The position numbers and the translations under genes are program-made. Shown here piece after piece: positions 25,732 to 33,449 of a DNA stretch of 64,000 nucleotides (its first letter is position 1; every line of letters starts with the position of its first letter). The stretch is from JAIBAC01 sp046331095 (GTDB lineage: Bacteria > Actinomycetota > Acidimicrobiia > UBA2766): positions 124,001 to 188,000 of the forward strand of contig JAXLRM010000003.1 of NCBI GenBank assembly GCA_046331095.1. Direction: 5' to 3'. A model generated the notes under the pieces. It searched no databases, had not been told where the DNA came from, and saw nothing but the letters and a program-made list of their open reading frames with translations.

Positions 25732-26175
25732 TCAGCGACCCCGCCGTGCGGCAATCCACATCGTCACGAACGCGGCGACGAGTGCCGCAGCGACCTTCGT
25801 CCAGTCCACGACCGGATGGATGTGCACCTTCCCGCCGGATACGTCGATGACGGCCACCGGCCGCCCCTCTCCGGTGCCACCTCCACCGCCACCGCCACCT
25901 CCGGCACGGGCGTCACCCTCGACGCCGCCTTCACGGGAGAGTGCCCCGACCGTGTGAACCTCGTCGCCGGGCCCGCTGCCGCCGCCGAAGCCGAACCCGC
26001 CGGAGTAGCTGATGCTCGCCGCCGTGATCACCTTGCGGCCCTCTACCTCGTGCACGGCGAACACGGGTACGTCGGCCACGGAACGGCGCAGCCCGTCGAC
26101 GCCTGACGACACGGTGTCGCCGACTCTGGCCACGACATCCGACCCGGGGTCGGCGAATCCGGGGTCCTGGCTCAT
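25732..26175 (-). CDS. GerW/YtfJ-family protein with C-terminal membrane helix
   Basis: A 147-residue protein. The pattern of a short N-terminal helix, VFAVHEVEGRKVITAASIS, the glycine-rich SGGFGFGGGSG, a poly-glycine linker (about 92-103) and VAVIDVSGGKVHIHPV matches the YtfJ/GerW family first named from spore formers. A membrane helix (about 123-142) ends the protein. The family is widespread in non-sporulating actinobacteria, where its role is unknown. Its ATG overlaps the upstream gene's stop by 4 bp (ATGA). Confidence 0.75.
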   Translation of the reverse strand: MSQDPGFADPGSDVVARVGDTVSSGVDGLRRSVADVPVFAVHEVEGRKVITAASISYSGGFGFGGGSGPGDEVHTVGALSREGGVEGDARAGGGGGGGGGTGEGRPVAVIDVSGGKVHIHPVVDWTKVAAALVAAFVTMWIAARRGR

Positions 26176-26459
26176 CGTTTCCCTCTCTTCGCCCGGGACG
26201 ATCCGAGAGTCGACATGGCTTTCGCTGCGGCGAGCATCGGCGCCTCGGGGTTGCGGATCGGCATCCTCTGGGGGCGCGAATGGCTGCGGTGCAGATCCAC
26301 CGCCGCCGGCACGGCGCTACCGCGTCTGAACGCGAACGTGCCCCACGGGGTCTCGACTTCGGCGCACCATGCACGCAAGCGTCGCACCGCCACGACACCC
26401 GTGTCGTCGACCTCGACGGTGGGCCCGGTCAGCTCTGCCGTGTAGGTGCGCACGATCAT
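26172..26459 (-). CDS. Conserved small protein of unknown function
   Basis: A 95-residue basic protein. The first 60 residues look like a small beta domain (VRRLRAWCAEVETPWGTFAFRRGS); the C-terminal third is Arg/Lys/Ala-rich and probably disordered. I do not recognise it. Its TGA overlaps the ATG of the GerW-like gene, so the two are translated together. Its start is 31 bp from the divergent phosphatase gene, leaving little room for two separate promoters. Confidence 0.6.
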   Translation of the reverse strand: MIVRTYTAELTGPTVEVDDTGVVAVRRLRAWCAEVETPWGTFAFRRGSAVPAAVDLHRSHSRPQRMPIRNPEAPMLAAAKAMSTLGSSRAKRGKR

Positions 26460-26490
26460 CGCCTCAAGCTACCCCGGCGGTAGTGCCAGT

Positions 26491-27081
26491 ATGTCGGCCG
26501 TGGTCGCCAATGCGCGTGTGGTCGTGGTCCGTCACGGCGAGACGGAGTGGTCCCGCGCGGGGCGGCACACGAGCCGGACCGACGTCGACCTCACCGATGT
26601 GGGCCGGGAGCAGGCCCGGGCGGTCGGGGGCCGTCTCTCGGGCTACGAGTTCGCAGAGGTCTGGACGAGCCCGATGCGTCGGGCCCGCGAGACCTGCCGC
26701 CTGGCCGGCTTCGACCGCCCCGTGGTCGAGCGCGACTTGTGCGAGTGGGACTACGGCGACTTCGAGGGGCTCACGACGGCGGAGATCCGTGAGGGCGTGC
26801 CGGGCTGGACGGTCTTCACGTCCGATCCCCCCGGCGGCGAGGACGGCTTCGCCGTCGAGCAGCGCGTGGACCGCCTCGTCACGCGGATCCGTCGGTCTCC
26901 GGGGTTGGTGCTGTGTGTCGCCCACGGCCACCTGTTGCGTGTGCTCGCGGCACGCTGGCTCGGTCTGGGTGCCGTCGACGGCTGCCGCTTCGTTCTCGAC
27001 CCGGCGACGCTGTCGGTGCTCGGCGACGAGCGCGGCGTGCCCGCGGTGCTCGCCTGGAACTCGCGGCCTGCGGAGGCGTGA
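26491..27081 (+). CDS. Histidine phosphatase family protein (phosphoglycerate mutase-like)
   Basis: A 196-residue phosphatase. The phospho-acceptor histidine is in VVVRHGETEWSRAGRHT (about 10-26), with the paired arginine in TSPMRRARET. The acid residue lies in ERDLCEWDYGDFEG and the second catalytic histidine in CVAHGHLLRVLAARW. The E-W-x-Y-G-x-F-E-G signature is common to acid phosphatase and cobalamin-phosphatase-like members; no cobalamin genes are nearby. ATG at 26491 is used in place of an in-frame ATG 45 bp upstream, which overlaps the divergent gene. Confidence 0.85.
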   Translation: MSAVVANARVVVVRHGETEWSRAGRHTSRTDVDLTDVGREQARAVGGRLSGYEFAEVWTSPMRRARETCRLAGFDRPVVERDLCEWDYGDFEGLTTAEIREGVPGWTVFTSDPPGGEDGFAVEQRVDRLVTRIRRSPGLVLCVAHGHLLRVLAARWLGLGAVDGCRFVLDPATLSVLGDERGVPAVLAWNSRPAEA

Positions 27082-27095
27082 CGCCAGTCGAACGG
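27062..27095 (+). repeat. 34-bp direct repeat, copy 1 (contains phosphatase stop codon)
   Basis: This copy begins within the last codons of the phosphatase gene and runs past its stop. It matches 33 of 34 positions with 27139-27172. Confidence 0.85.
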
Positions 27096-27138
27096 GAAGG
27101 CGAACGCCGTAGCCACCCCGATGCAGCAGCCGACCTCC

Positions 27139-27172
27139 CGCGGCCTGCGGAGGCGTGACGCCAATCGAACGG
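27139..27172 (+). repeat. 34-bp direct repeat, copy 2
   Basis: An intergenic echo of the 3' end of the phosphatase gene, differing at one base (A for G), 77 bp after copy 1. It looks like a local tandem duplication of about 77 bp or its remnant. Confidence 0.85.
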
Positions 27173-27240
27173 AGGACAAGCGGCGACCCGCGGCTATCTT
27201 GGCCCCGCGATCGCAGGCGTAGCCGAACGGAGTGCAGAGA

Positions 27241-27795
27241 GTGGCGGCCATCGACGTCGCTGGGTACATAAGCCGGCTCAAGGACCATGCAGTCGAGCAC
27301 GGCTTCCACATCCACGACGAGCGTCAGTTCATAGAGACCTATTCGCTGCGCCAGTCCTGGGAGGTCGACCTGCACCCCGAGGAGGGCTGCGACGGCCCGA
27401 TCGACCTCTATCTGGCACTACAGGTCGACCCGCGAGTGCTGCTCGAGTTCGAGGACGTCCTCGTCAACCTGCCCGACGACGAGTTGCCGCCCGACGAGTA
27501 CCACTTCCCGCTCACGTTCACGTGGGCGATGCCGCCTGTGCAGGATGGGCCGGACCTGCTCGTGCTCGCCACCGAGCTCGCCGGCATCGGTGGACCGGAG
27601 CTGCCGCTGGAAGTCTCCGCGATCGACTCGTACGCAGCGGTGACCGACGCTCCCAACCGCAGCCTCACGGTCGTCGCCACCGTGTACGTCTCATTGGGGC
27701 GCGTCCTCGACGGCGGCGAGCTCCTCTGTGACGTCTGGGACCGCTGCCGCGACGTCAGCCTCTACCTGCTCGACAAGGCCGGCGGCTGGGGCTAG
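27241..27795 (+). CDS. Uncharacterised acidic protein
   Basis: A 184-residue soluble protein, strongly acidic, with segments such as WEVDLHPEEGCDGPIDLYLALQ and FEDVLVNLPDDELPPDEYHF and an alternating strand-helix pattern. No motif I can name. GTG at 27241 is preferred to GTG at 27232 because GGAG lies eight bases before it. It ends convergently with the large acyl-CoA dehydrogenase gene, with one decayed unit of the window's repeat family in the 89-bp gap. Confidence 0.65.
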   Translation: MAAIDVAGYISRLKDHAVEHGFHIHDERQFIETYSLRQSWEVDLHPEEGCDGPIDLYLALQVDPRVLLEFEDVLVNLPDDELPPDEYHFPLTFTWAMPPVQDGPDLLVLATELAGIGGPELPLEVSAIDSYAAVTDAPNRSLTVVATVYVSLGRVLDGGELLCDVWDRCRDVSLYLLDKAGGWG

Positions 27796-27825
27796 CGGAT
27801 CCCCGCGTCCGGGAGTACACCACCC

Positions 27826-27877
27826 CGAACGCGGGCAGGATCACCCGTCAGCGACCCAACCCGCCCGCGATCGGGAG
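27826..27877. repeat. Single decayed unit of the 63-64-bp repeat family
   Basis: The order AACGCGGGC, ACCCG, GCGAC, AACC, CCCGCGAT, GGGA in this convergent gap aligns with array 2 units (AACGCGGGC, ACCCG, GCGAC, AACC, CCCGCGAT, CGGA) with substitutions in between. Only one unit is present. Confidence 0.5.
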
Positions 27878-27884
27878 GATGGAC

Positions 27885-29687
27885 TCAGAGCATCTCGGAG
27901 TCGATCGCGTACAGGATGTCCTTGCCGGCTGTGATCGCGCCGACGAGCGCGGACGCTTGGGGCAGGAGCTGTTCCGCGAAGAAGCGGGCGGTCACGACCT
28001 TTGCGTCCAGATAGCCCTTGTCCGCTCCGGCGGTCCCGCTGCGGCGGAGGTCGTCGGCGGCGACCGCGCACTTGATCAGGTAGTAGGCGCCCAGGGCGAA
28101 CCCCCACAGGCGCAGGTACGGAGTCGCACCTGCAGCCGCGTCGTTGGGATCGGCGAGGCCGTGCTCCATGATCCAGCCCGTCGTACGCTCGACGGCGACG
28201 ATCGCCTCGGACAGACGCTCGCGCATCTCCTCGAAGTCCTCGCCACGGCCGGCGAGCTCGGCGTCGAAGTCCCGCATCTCGCCGATCAGGCGGAACACGG
28301 GCTGGCCACCCGCCATCGGGAGCTTGCGGCCGATGAGATCGAGGGCTTGGATCCCGTTCGTCCCCTCGTAGATCGGGCAGATGCGGAGGTCGCGGTAGAA
28401 CTGGGAAGCACCGGCCTCCTCGATGTAGCCCATGCCTCCGAAGACCTGGATCGCGAGGCTGGCTACTTCACAGCCGATGTCGGTGCTCCATGCCTTCGTG
28501 ATCGGCGTGAGCAGATCGGCGAATTGCTGGCATGCCTCGCGCTCGGCTGGGTCGGGCTCGAGCCGAGCGCGGTCGAGCGCTGCCGCGTTCACGTAGCAGA
28601 TGGCGCGTGCGGCCTCGTTGTAGGCCTTCATCGTCATGAGCATGCGCCGCACGTCCGGGTGGGCGATGATCGTCGCGACGGTCCCCGCCGGCGACCCCAA
28701 CGGGCGGCCCTGGACCCTCTCGAGCGCGTAGGCGAGGGCGGCCTGGTACGCCCGCTCGGCGATCGCGAATCCCGAGATGCCGACCGCGAGGCGCGCCGAG
28801 TTCATCATCGTGAACATGTAGCGCATGCCGGCGTTCTCCTCGCCGATCAAGTAGCCGACCGCCCCGTCGGAGTCCTCGCCGTAGGCCATCACACACGTCG
28901 GTGAGGCCTTGATGCCCATCTTGTGCTCGATCGAGACGCACTTGACGTCGTTGCGGGCGCCGAGGGAACCGTCGTCACCGACGAGGAACTTGGGCACGAT
29001 GAAGCACGAGATGCCTTTGGTTCCCGGCGGGGCGTCGTGAGCGCGGGCGAGGACGAGGTGGACCTTCTGGTCGGTCAGGTCGTGCTCGCCGAAGCTGATG
29101 AAGATCTTGGTGCCCGTGATCTTGTAGGTCCCGTCGTCCTGGCGGACGGCGCGTGTCTTGAGTGCTCCGACGTCGGATCCGGCGTCGGGTTCGGTGAGGT
29201 TCATGGTCCCGGACCACTCGCCCGTGACCATCTTGGGCAGGAAGGTGTGTTTCTGGTCGTCGTCGCCGTGGGCGTGGATCAGGTCGACGGCGCCGGTGGT
29301 GAGGCCACAGATCATCGACAGCGCCGCGTTCGCGCTGATCATCATCTCCTGCATGGCGGCATAGAGGACGGCGGGGACTCCGCCCCCACCGAATTCGGTG
29401 TCGTGCGCGATGCCTGCCCACCCAGCCTCGACGAGCTTGTCGTAGGCCGCGTGGAACACGTCCGGGGTGATGACCACGTCACCGTCGATGCGAAGGCCGA
29501 CCTCGTCGCCGACCTGGTTCGTGGGCGCCCACACGTCCTCGAGGAAGCGGGCAGCTTCCTCGACGAGGCCCCGCGCGGTGTCGGCGTCGATGTCGCGGAA
29601 CTCGTCGTAGTCGAGGATGTCCGCGAGCCCGACAACATGGTCGAGCACGAACATCATGTCGCGCAAGGGTGCGGCGTACTCGGTCAT
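27885..29687 (-). CDS. Large acyl-CoA dehydrogenase (FadE5-like, with extra C-terminal domain)
   Basis: A 600-residue flavoenzyme. The core has MNLTEPDAGSDVGALKTRA (FAD/substrate strand), KITGTKIFISFGEHDLTDQ, and VFGGMGYIEEAGASQFYRDLRICPIYEGTNGIQALDLIGRK, where the glutamate of YEGTNG is the catalytic base of this group. An extra domain of about 130 residues at the C-terminus and an N-terminal extension are typical of FadE5-type enzymes that accept a wide range of acyl-CoA lengths. AGGAG lies five bases before the ATG. The promoter region carries a good inverted repeat at 29814. Confidence 0.93.
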   Translation of the reverse strand: MTEYAAPLRDMMFVLDHVVGLADILDYDEFRDIDADTARGLVEEAARFLEDVWAPTNQVGDEVGLRIDGDVVITPDVFHAAYDKLVEAGWAGIAHDTEFGGGGVPAVLYAAMQEMMISANAALSMICGLTTGAVDLIHAHGDDDQKHTFLPKMVTGEWSGTMNLTEPDAGSDVGALKTRAVRQDDGTYKITGTKIFISFGEHDLTDQKVHLVLARAHDAPPGTKGISCFIVPKFLVGDDGSLGARNDVKCVSIEHKMGIKASPTCVMAYGEDSDGAVGYLIGEENAGMRYMFTMMNSARLAVGISGFAIAERAYQAALAYALERVQGRPLGSPAGTVATIIAHPDVRRMLMTMKAYNEAARAICYVNAAALDRARLEPDPAEREACQQFADLLTPITKAWSTDIGCEVASLAIQVFGGMGYIEEAGASQFYRDLRICPIYEGTNGIQALDLIGRKLPMAGGQPVFRLIGEMRDFDAELAGRGEDFEEMRERLSEAIVAVERTTGWIMEHGLADPNDAAAGATPYLRLWGFALGAYYLIKCAVAADDLRRSGTAGADKGYLDAKVVTARFFAEQLLPQASALVGAITAGKDILYAIDSEML

Positions 29688-29813
29688 TGGTGCTCCTCTC
29701 GGCGATCCGCCACAAGGGGACCGGTGCAACCCGGCGTGCGCCGGTTCGGAAAGGACAAGCCACGTTCGGCTGTTCACGTGTCCCAGGGGCTGCGCCGGCT
29801 GCGACGGAGGCCC

Positions 29814-29831
29814 CTTGACCGTACAGTCAAG
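29814..29831. promoter_or_regulatory. Operator-like inverted repeat between the FadE5-like and repeat-protein genes
   Basis: CTTGAC-CGTACA-GTCAAG is a near-perfect 18-bp palindrome (one mismatched pair). It resembles TetR-family operators upstream of fatty-acid genes in actinobacteria. It is 127 bp from the leftward start and 89 bp from the rightward start, so it could control both. Confidence 0.6.
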
Positions 29832-29919
29832 TTTAGGCTCGTGCCGACCGTTCGGCAACGGATGGCGCCGGCGTGGCGCACATGCCACGCGCCCGGGCCC
29901 AGTCGGCCAGAATGGACAC

Positions 29920-30624
29920 GTGGAACCTGATCTCGCGAGGCACGAACCTGCCCCCATGGGGGCCGCGGCCCGCATCGCGGCCGGCGTCTGCGACCTGGCG
30001 GCGAGCGTCCTCGCGTCTCCGGGGACTGCCACACCCGTCTTGGACCTCACACTGGGGGCACTCACGCTCGGGGCCCGTCGCGTGGACGAGTTCGTACTCA
30101 CGGCCTCGGGGCGTGTCCATGCGATCGCCGAACGGGCAGGCTCGGTCCCCCTCGTCGGCACCGCCGTCACGTCGGTGCGCGAGCGACGTACTGCGATCGC
30201 CGCTACGGGTGCGGCCGAGCGCGTGGCAGGGCGTACCTACCTCGCCGCGCTGGCGCGCACTGCCGTCGACCGCGTCGACGTCGGCGCGGTCGTCGACGCC
30301 ATCGACATAAATGCCATCCTCGCCCGGATCGATCTCGGAGCCGTGCTCGAACACATCGACATCCAGGCGGTGATCGAGAAGGTCGACATCGCCGAGGTGG
30401 TGGCGCGTGTCGACGTCGACGACCTGATCGCGCGCACCGAGCTCGGGGCGATCATCGCACAGTCGACCAGCGGGGTGGCGTCGCAGGCACTCGACGCCGT
30501 GCGCAGCCAGACCGTCGGCCTCGACGGGTTCACGGACCGGATCGTGAACCGTGCCCTGCGGCGACGGTCGGTGCCCGCAGGTCCCCCACTTCTCGTCGAC
30601 CCCCCGCCGGAGCCCTCCGCGTGA
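29920..30624 (+). CDS. Uncharacterised protein with tandem VD(I/L)-type 11-12-residue repeats
   Basis: A 234-residue protein. Residues from about 115 to 175 form a run of 11-12-residue units: VDVGAVVDAI, DINAILARI, DLGAVLEHI, DIQAVIEKV, DIAEVVARV, DVDDLIART, ELGAIIAQ. Each has an acidic residue followed by a hydrophobic-small pattern, suggesting a solenoid or amphipathic helix stack. No signal peptide. GTG at 29920 is used, though the ATG at 29956 is possible. Its stop overlaps the start of the RDD gene (GTGA), and the pairing suggests a membrane-associated partner. I do not recognise a named family. Confidence 0.7.
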   Translation: MEPDLARHEPAPMGAAARIAAGVCDLAASVLASPGTATPVLDLTLGALTLGARRVDEFVLTASGRVHAIAERAGSVPLVGTAVTSVRERRTAIAATGAAERVAGRTYLAALARTAVDRVDVGAVVDAIDINAILARIDLGAVLEHIDIQAVIEKVDIAEVVARVDVDDLIARTELGAIIAQSTSGVASQALDAVRSQTVGLDGFTDRIVNRALRRRSVPAGPPLLVDPPPEPSA

Positions 30625-31157
30625 AGGCAGCCGCACGACGGCGCGACGACACATCGAAGGTCGGCCACTACGCCGGGTCGATCTCGCGTGCGGCCGCGTA
30701 CGTCATCGACGTCGCGGTCAGCAGCACGGTATTCGGGTTGACGGTCACCGCGACCGTGCTTCTCACGAACCTCGTGTTGGGGACCGACCTGTCCTCCGAC
30801 AGCCTGCCCGCATGGGTCTGGGCAGGTGGCTACCTGGCGTGGCTCGCCCTCTACTACGGCTACTGCTGGGCCGCGGCCGCCAAGACACCGGGCATGGCCC
30901 TCGTCGGCATCCGCATCGTGCGCCGCGACGGCGCCGAGCTCAGCCCCGCCAGGGGGATCGTGCGGATGCTGGCTTTCCCGCTCAGCTTCTTGACCTTCGG
31001 CATCGGCTTCGTCGGGATCGTCATCGGACGCGAGCACCGAGCCCTGCACGACGTGATCGCCGACACGACGATCGTCTACGACTGGGACGCACGCGCCGCC
31101 CGGCTGCGCTTCCTCGTCCGCAACCGCGACACCGCAGCGCCTCCACCAGCGACCTGA
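30621..31157 (+). CDS. RDD family membrane protein
   Basis: A 178-residue integral membrane protein with three predicted helices (about 22-52, 65-84 and 112-134). The signature is GSISRAAAYVIDV near the start, with Arg and Asp in the first helix as in the RDD family, and KTPGMALVGIRIVRRDG after the second helix, with HRALHDVIADTTIV near the end. Function in the family is mostly unknown, with ion or solute transport shown for a few. It is coupled to the repeat protein upstream by a 4-bp overlap. Confidence 0.87.
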   Translation: MKAAARRRDDTSKVGHYAGSISRAAAYVIDVAVSSTVFGLTVTATVLLTNLVLGTDLSSDSLPAWVWAGGYLAWLALYYGYCWAAAAKTPGMALVGIRIVRRDGAELSPARGIVRMLAFPLSFLTFGIGFVGIVIGREHRALHDVIADTTIVYDWDARAARLRFLVRNRDTAAPPPAT

Positions 31158-31184
31158 ATCCCAAGCCGCAACTCGAAGAAGGGC

Positions 31185-31580
31185 TCAGCTGATCGCGCTC
31201 TGCTTGAGCGCGTCGTACTCCTCCTGGGTGATCGCCCCGTCGTCCAGGAGTTGCTTCGCCTTGGCGATCTGGTCTGCCGCCGAGGTACCGGAACCGGCGA
31301 CGGACTGCACGTAGGAGTCGAACTCCTTCTGTGCCTCTTGTTGGGCCTGCATCGACCGCTTGCCCATGCTCGAGCCGCGGGCGATCAGGTAGATCAGGAT
31401 CGACAGGAACGGGAAGACGAGGATCGCGATGACCCAGAGGGCCTTGGCCCATCCACTCAGGTCGTGGCTCCTGAACAGGTCGATGAGGACGCTGAACAGG
31501 ATCATGAAGTACACGACCATGAAGAAGATGACGACCATGCTCCACAGGAGCTGGCCGAAGTTGATGTCTGCCAGTACCAC
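31185..31580 (-). CDS. Small membrane protein with PLDc_N and SHOCT domains
   Basis: A 131-residue protein. Two membrane helices (about 10-35 and 45-66, the second with ALWVIAILVFPFLSILIYLIARG) match the phospholipase-D N-terminal-type membrane domain. A linker with QAQQEAQKEFDSYVQS is followed by a C-terminal SHOCT motif, DQIAKAKQLLDDGAITQEEYDALKQ. Such proteins are common in actinobacteria and have no set function; SHOCT is often an oligomerisation element. GTG at 31578-31580 is the start. It is convergent with the RDD gene. Confidence 0.85.
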   Translation of the reverse strand: MVLADINFGQLLWSMVVIFFMVVYFMILFSVLIDLFRSHDLSGWAKALWVIAILVFPFLSILIYLIARGSSMGKRSMQAQQEAQKEFDSYVQSVAGSGTSAADQIAKAKQLLDDGAITQEEYDALKQSAIS

Positions 31581-31690
31581 TGCCGGCTCTCTTTCCCTCG
31601 AGTTGACCGGGTCAGACTAACTGGTGGCCGCCCTCCCGGCCGAGTACGGGACTAGCGTGGCCGTCTGTTCTTGATGTCAAGAGGTGGTCG

Positions 31691-32464
31691 ATGGTCGAAG
31701 GCCTGTTCTCGGTTGCCGGCAAGGTGTGTGTGGTCACCGGCGGTGCCAGCGGCATCGGACGCATGATCGCCGCGGGCTACGTCGAGGCCGGTGCCACCGT
31801 CTACATCGCGTCGCGCAAGGCGGACGTGTGCCGCGACGTCGCCGCCGAGCTGTCGGCTTCGGGTACCTGCCACGGCCTCGGCGCCGACCTCTCCAGCGAG
31901 CAGGGCTGTCTCGACCTGGCCGGGGAGATCCTCGCACGCGAGGACGCGGTGCACGTGCTCGTCAACAACGCCGGCGCCACTTGGGGCGCGCCCTTCGACG
32001 AGTACCCCGACGCGGCTTGGGACAAGCTGTACCAGGTCAACGTGAAGGCGCCGTTCACGCTCACACGTGCGCTCTTGGCGGCCCTGGAAGCAGCCGCCGC
32101 GCCGGGAGACCCCGCCAGGGTGATCAACATCGGTTCCGTCGACGGGATGCACGCCCCCGCTATGGAGACCTACGCGTACGCGGCCACCAAGGCGGGCGTC
32201 CTCAACCTGACCCGAGCGATGGCCAAGCACCTGGCACGGCGCAACATCACGGTCAACGCGGTCGCTCCCGGCCCGTTCGAGTCGCGCATGATGGCAGCGA
32301 CGCTCGACGCGTTCGGGCCCATGATCGAGTCGGCGTGCCCACTCGGTCGGATCGGCACGCCCGAGGACATGGCCGGTGTCGCCATCTACCTCGCCTCACG
32401 TGCCGGGGCATGGGTGACCGGCGACGTGATAGTCGTCGACGGCGGCATGACGACCACGATGTAG
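31691..32464 (+). CDS. Short-chain dehydrogenase/reductase (RhlG-like)
   Basis: A 257-residue classical SDR. The cofactor motif is VVTGGASGIGRMIA (about 14-27), the NNAG motif is in VLVNNAGATWG, the catalytic set is Ser in INIGSVDGMH plus YAYAATKAG (Tyr-x3-Lys), and PG follows in NAVAPGPFESRM. SRK after strand 2 (ASRKAD) indicates an NADP preference. Substrate unknown; the RhlG-like branch reduces ketoacyl or keto compounds. The next gene begins at the base right after its stop, so they are probably co-transcribed. Confidence 0.88.
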   Translation: MVEGLFSVAGKVCVVTGGASGIGRMIAAGYVEAGATVYIASRKADVCRDVAAELSASGTCHGLGADLSSEQGCLDLAGEILAREDAVHVLVNNAGATWGAPFDEYPDAAWDKLYQVNVKAPFTLTRALLAALEAAAAPGDPARVINIGSVDGMHAPAMETYAYAATKAGVLNLTRAMAKHLARRNITVNAVAPGPFESRMMAATLDAFGPMIESACPLGRIGTPEDMAGVAIYLASRAGAWVTGDVIVVDGGMTTTM

Positions 32465-33178
32465 ATGGGTCTCTTCCGAAGGCGCCTGCGCGTCACGGGC
32501 CCACCCACGTCGTCCAACGGCGCGTCCTCGATGCACGTGCACTGGCGTGCCCGAGCCGAGGCGGTCGAGGCGACCCTGCAGGTCGTGTCGCCCCCCGTCG
32601 TGGCGCGGCTCTACTTCTGGGCGCTACAGGCGAGCTTCACCGGCGCGGGTGGGCGCCACGAGGGCGCAGGCCACCTCGGGCTGCAGTGGTATCCGGCGCA
32701 CCCCGGCTCGACGGCGCTCAACTGGGGCGGCTACTCCGCCGCCGGTGCAGAGCTGGAAGGCACCGCGTCCACGTTGGCGTCGGCGACCGGCAACCCCAAC
32801 ACCCGCGACTTCGCTTGGACACCCGCTCACGCGTACCGCTTGCGCATCTCCCTGGCCCGCGCCGGGCACTGGCGTGGCGAGGTCACCGATCTCGTCACCG
32901 GCGTGGTCACCCACGTGCGCGACCTGTTCTGTGGCGGGGACCACCTGGAGGCGCCGTGTGTGTGGTCGGAGGTCTTCGCCGACTGCGACTCTGCCTCGAC
33001 GGCAGTGCGCTGGAGCTCCATGACTCCGGCACCCGGTGCCGTGCGGGTGACCTATCAGTCCCACGCCGAAGGCGGTTGCGACAACACCGACGTGCGACCC
33101 GACGGGTCCGGCGCCCTCCTGCAGGTCACCAACACCGCGCGGCAGGTCCCCCACGGCACCGTCGTACCCCTCGCCTGA
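32465..33178 (+). CDS. Uncharacterised beta-rich protein (DUF3472-like?)
   Basis: A 237-residue protein beginning immediately after the SDR stop, with no spare base for its own leader. It is strand-rich, with YFWALQASFTGAGGRHEGAGHLGLQW near residue 50, a pattern that recalls sugar-binding beta-sandwich domains such as DUF3472, and four cysteines in the second half (FCGG, PCVW, DCDS, GGCDN) that may pair. No clear signal peptide, so disulfides would need export by another route. The family call is tentative. It ends just before repeat array 2. Confidence 0.6.
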   Translation: MGLFRRRLRVTGPPTSSNGASSMHVHWRARAEAVEATLQVVSPPVVARLYFWALQASFTGAGGRHEGAGHLGLQWYPAHPGSTALNWGGYSAAGAELEGTASTLASATGNPNTRDFAWTPAHAYRLRISLARAGHWRGEVTDLVTGVVTHVRDLFCGGDHLEAPCVWSEVFADCDSASTAVRWSSMTPAPGAVRVTYQSHAEGGCDNTDVRPDGSGALLQVTNTARQVPHGTVVPLA

Positions 33179-33184
33179 TTCCCT

Positions 33185-33446
33185 GACCCGCCCACGCGAC
33201 AAACCACCCGCGATTGCGGACGGCCCCCCTCCCAAACGTGGGCGGGACGACCCGCCCACGCGACAAACCACCCGCGATTGCGGACGGCCCCCCTCCCAAA
33301 CGCGGGCGGGACGACCCGCCCACGCGACAAACCACCCGCGATTGCGGACGGCCCCCTCCCAAACGCGGGCGGGACGACCCGCCCACGCGACAAACCACCC
33401 GCGATTGCGGACGGCCCCCCTCCCAAACGCGGGCGGGACGACCCGC
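33185..33446. repeat. Tandem array of 63-64-bp structured repeats (array 2)
   Basis: Full units begin with CTCCCAAACG at 33229, 33293 and 33356, with a partial unit before (33185-33228) and after (33420-33446). Each contains GGGCGGG-ACGA-CCCGCCC (a perfect 7-bp stem with a 4-base loop), then ACGCGACAA and CCGC-GATT-GCGG. One unit has a T in AAACGTGGG. The units share the CTCCCAAACGCGGGC and ACCACCCGCGATTGCGGACG blocks with array 1. The array fills a convergent intergenic region. Confidence 0.92.
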
Positions 33447-33449
33447 GCC

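Noticed and set aside
19235..33446. CRISPR array
   Set aside because: The 63-64-bp units are contiguous and nearly identical along their whole length. There are no unique spacers and no cas genes.
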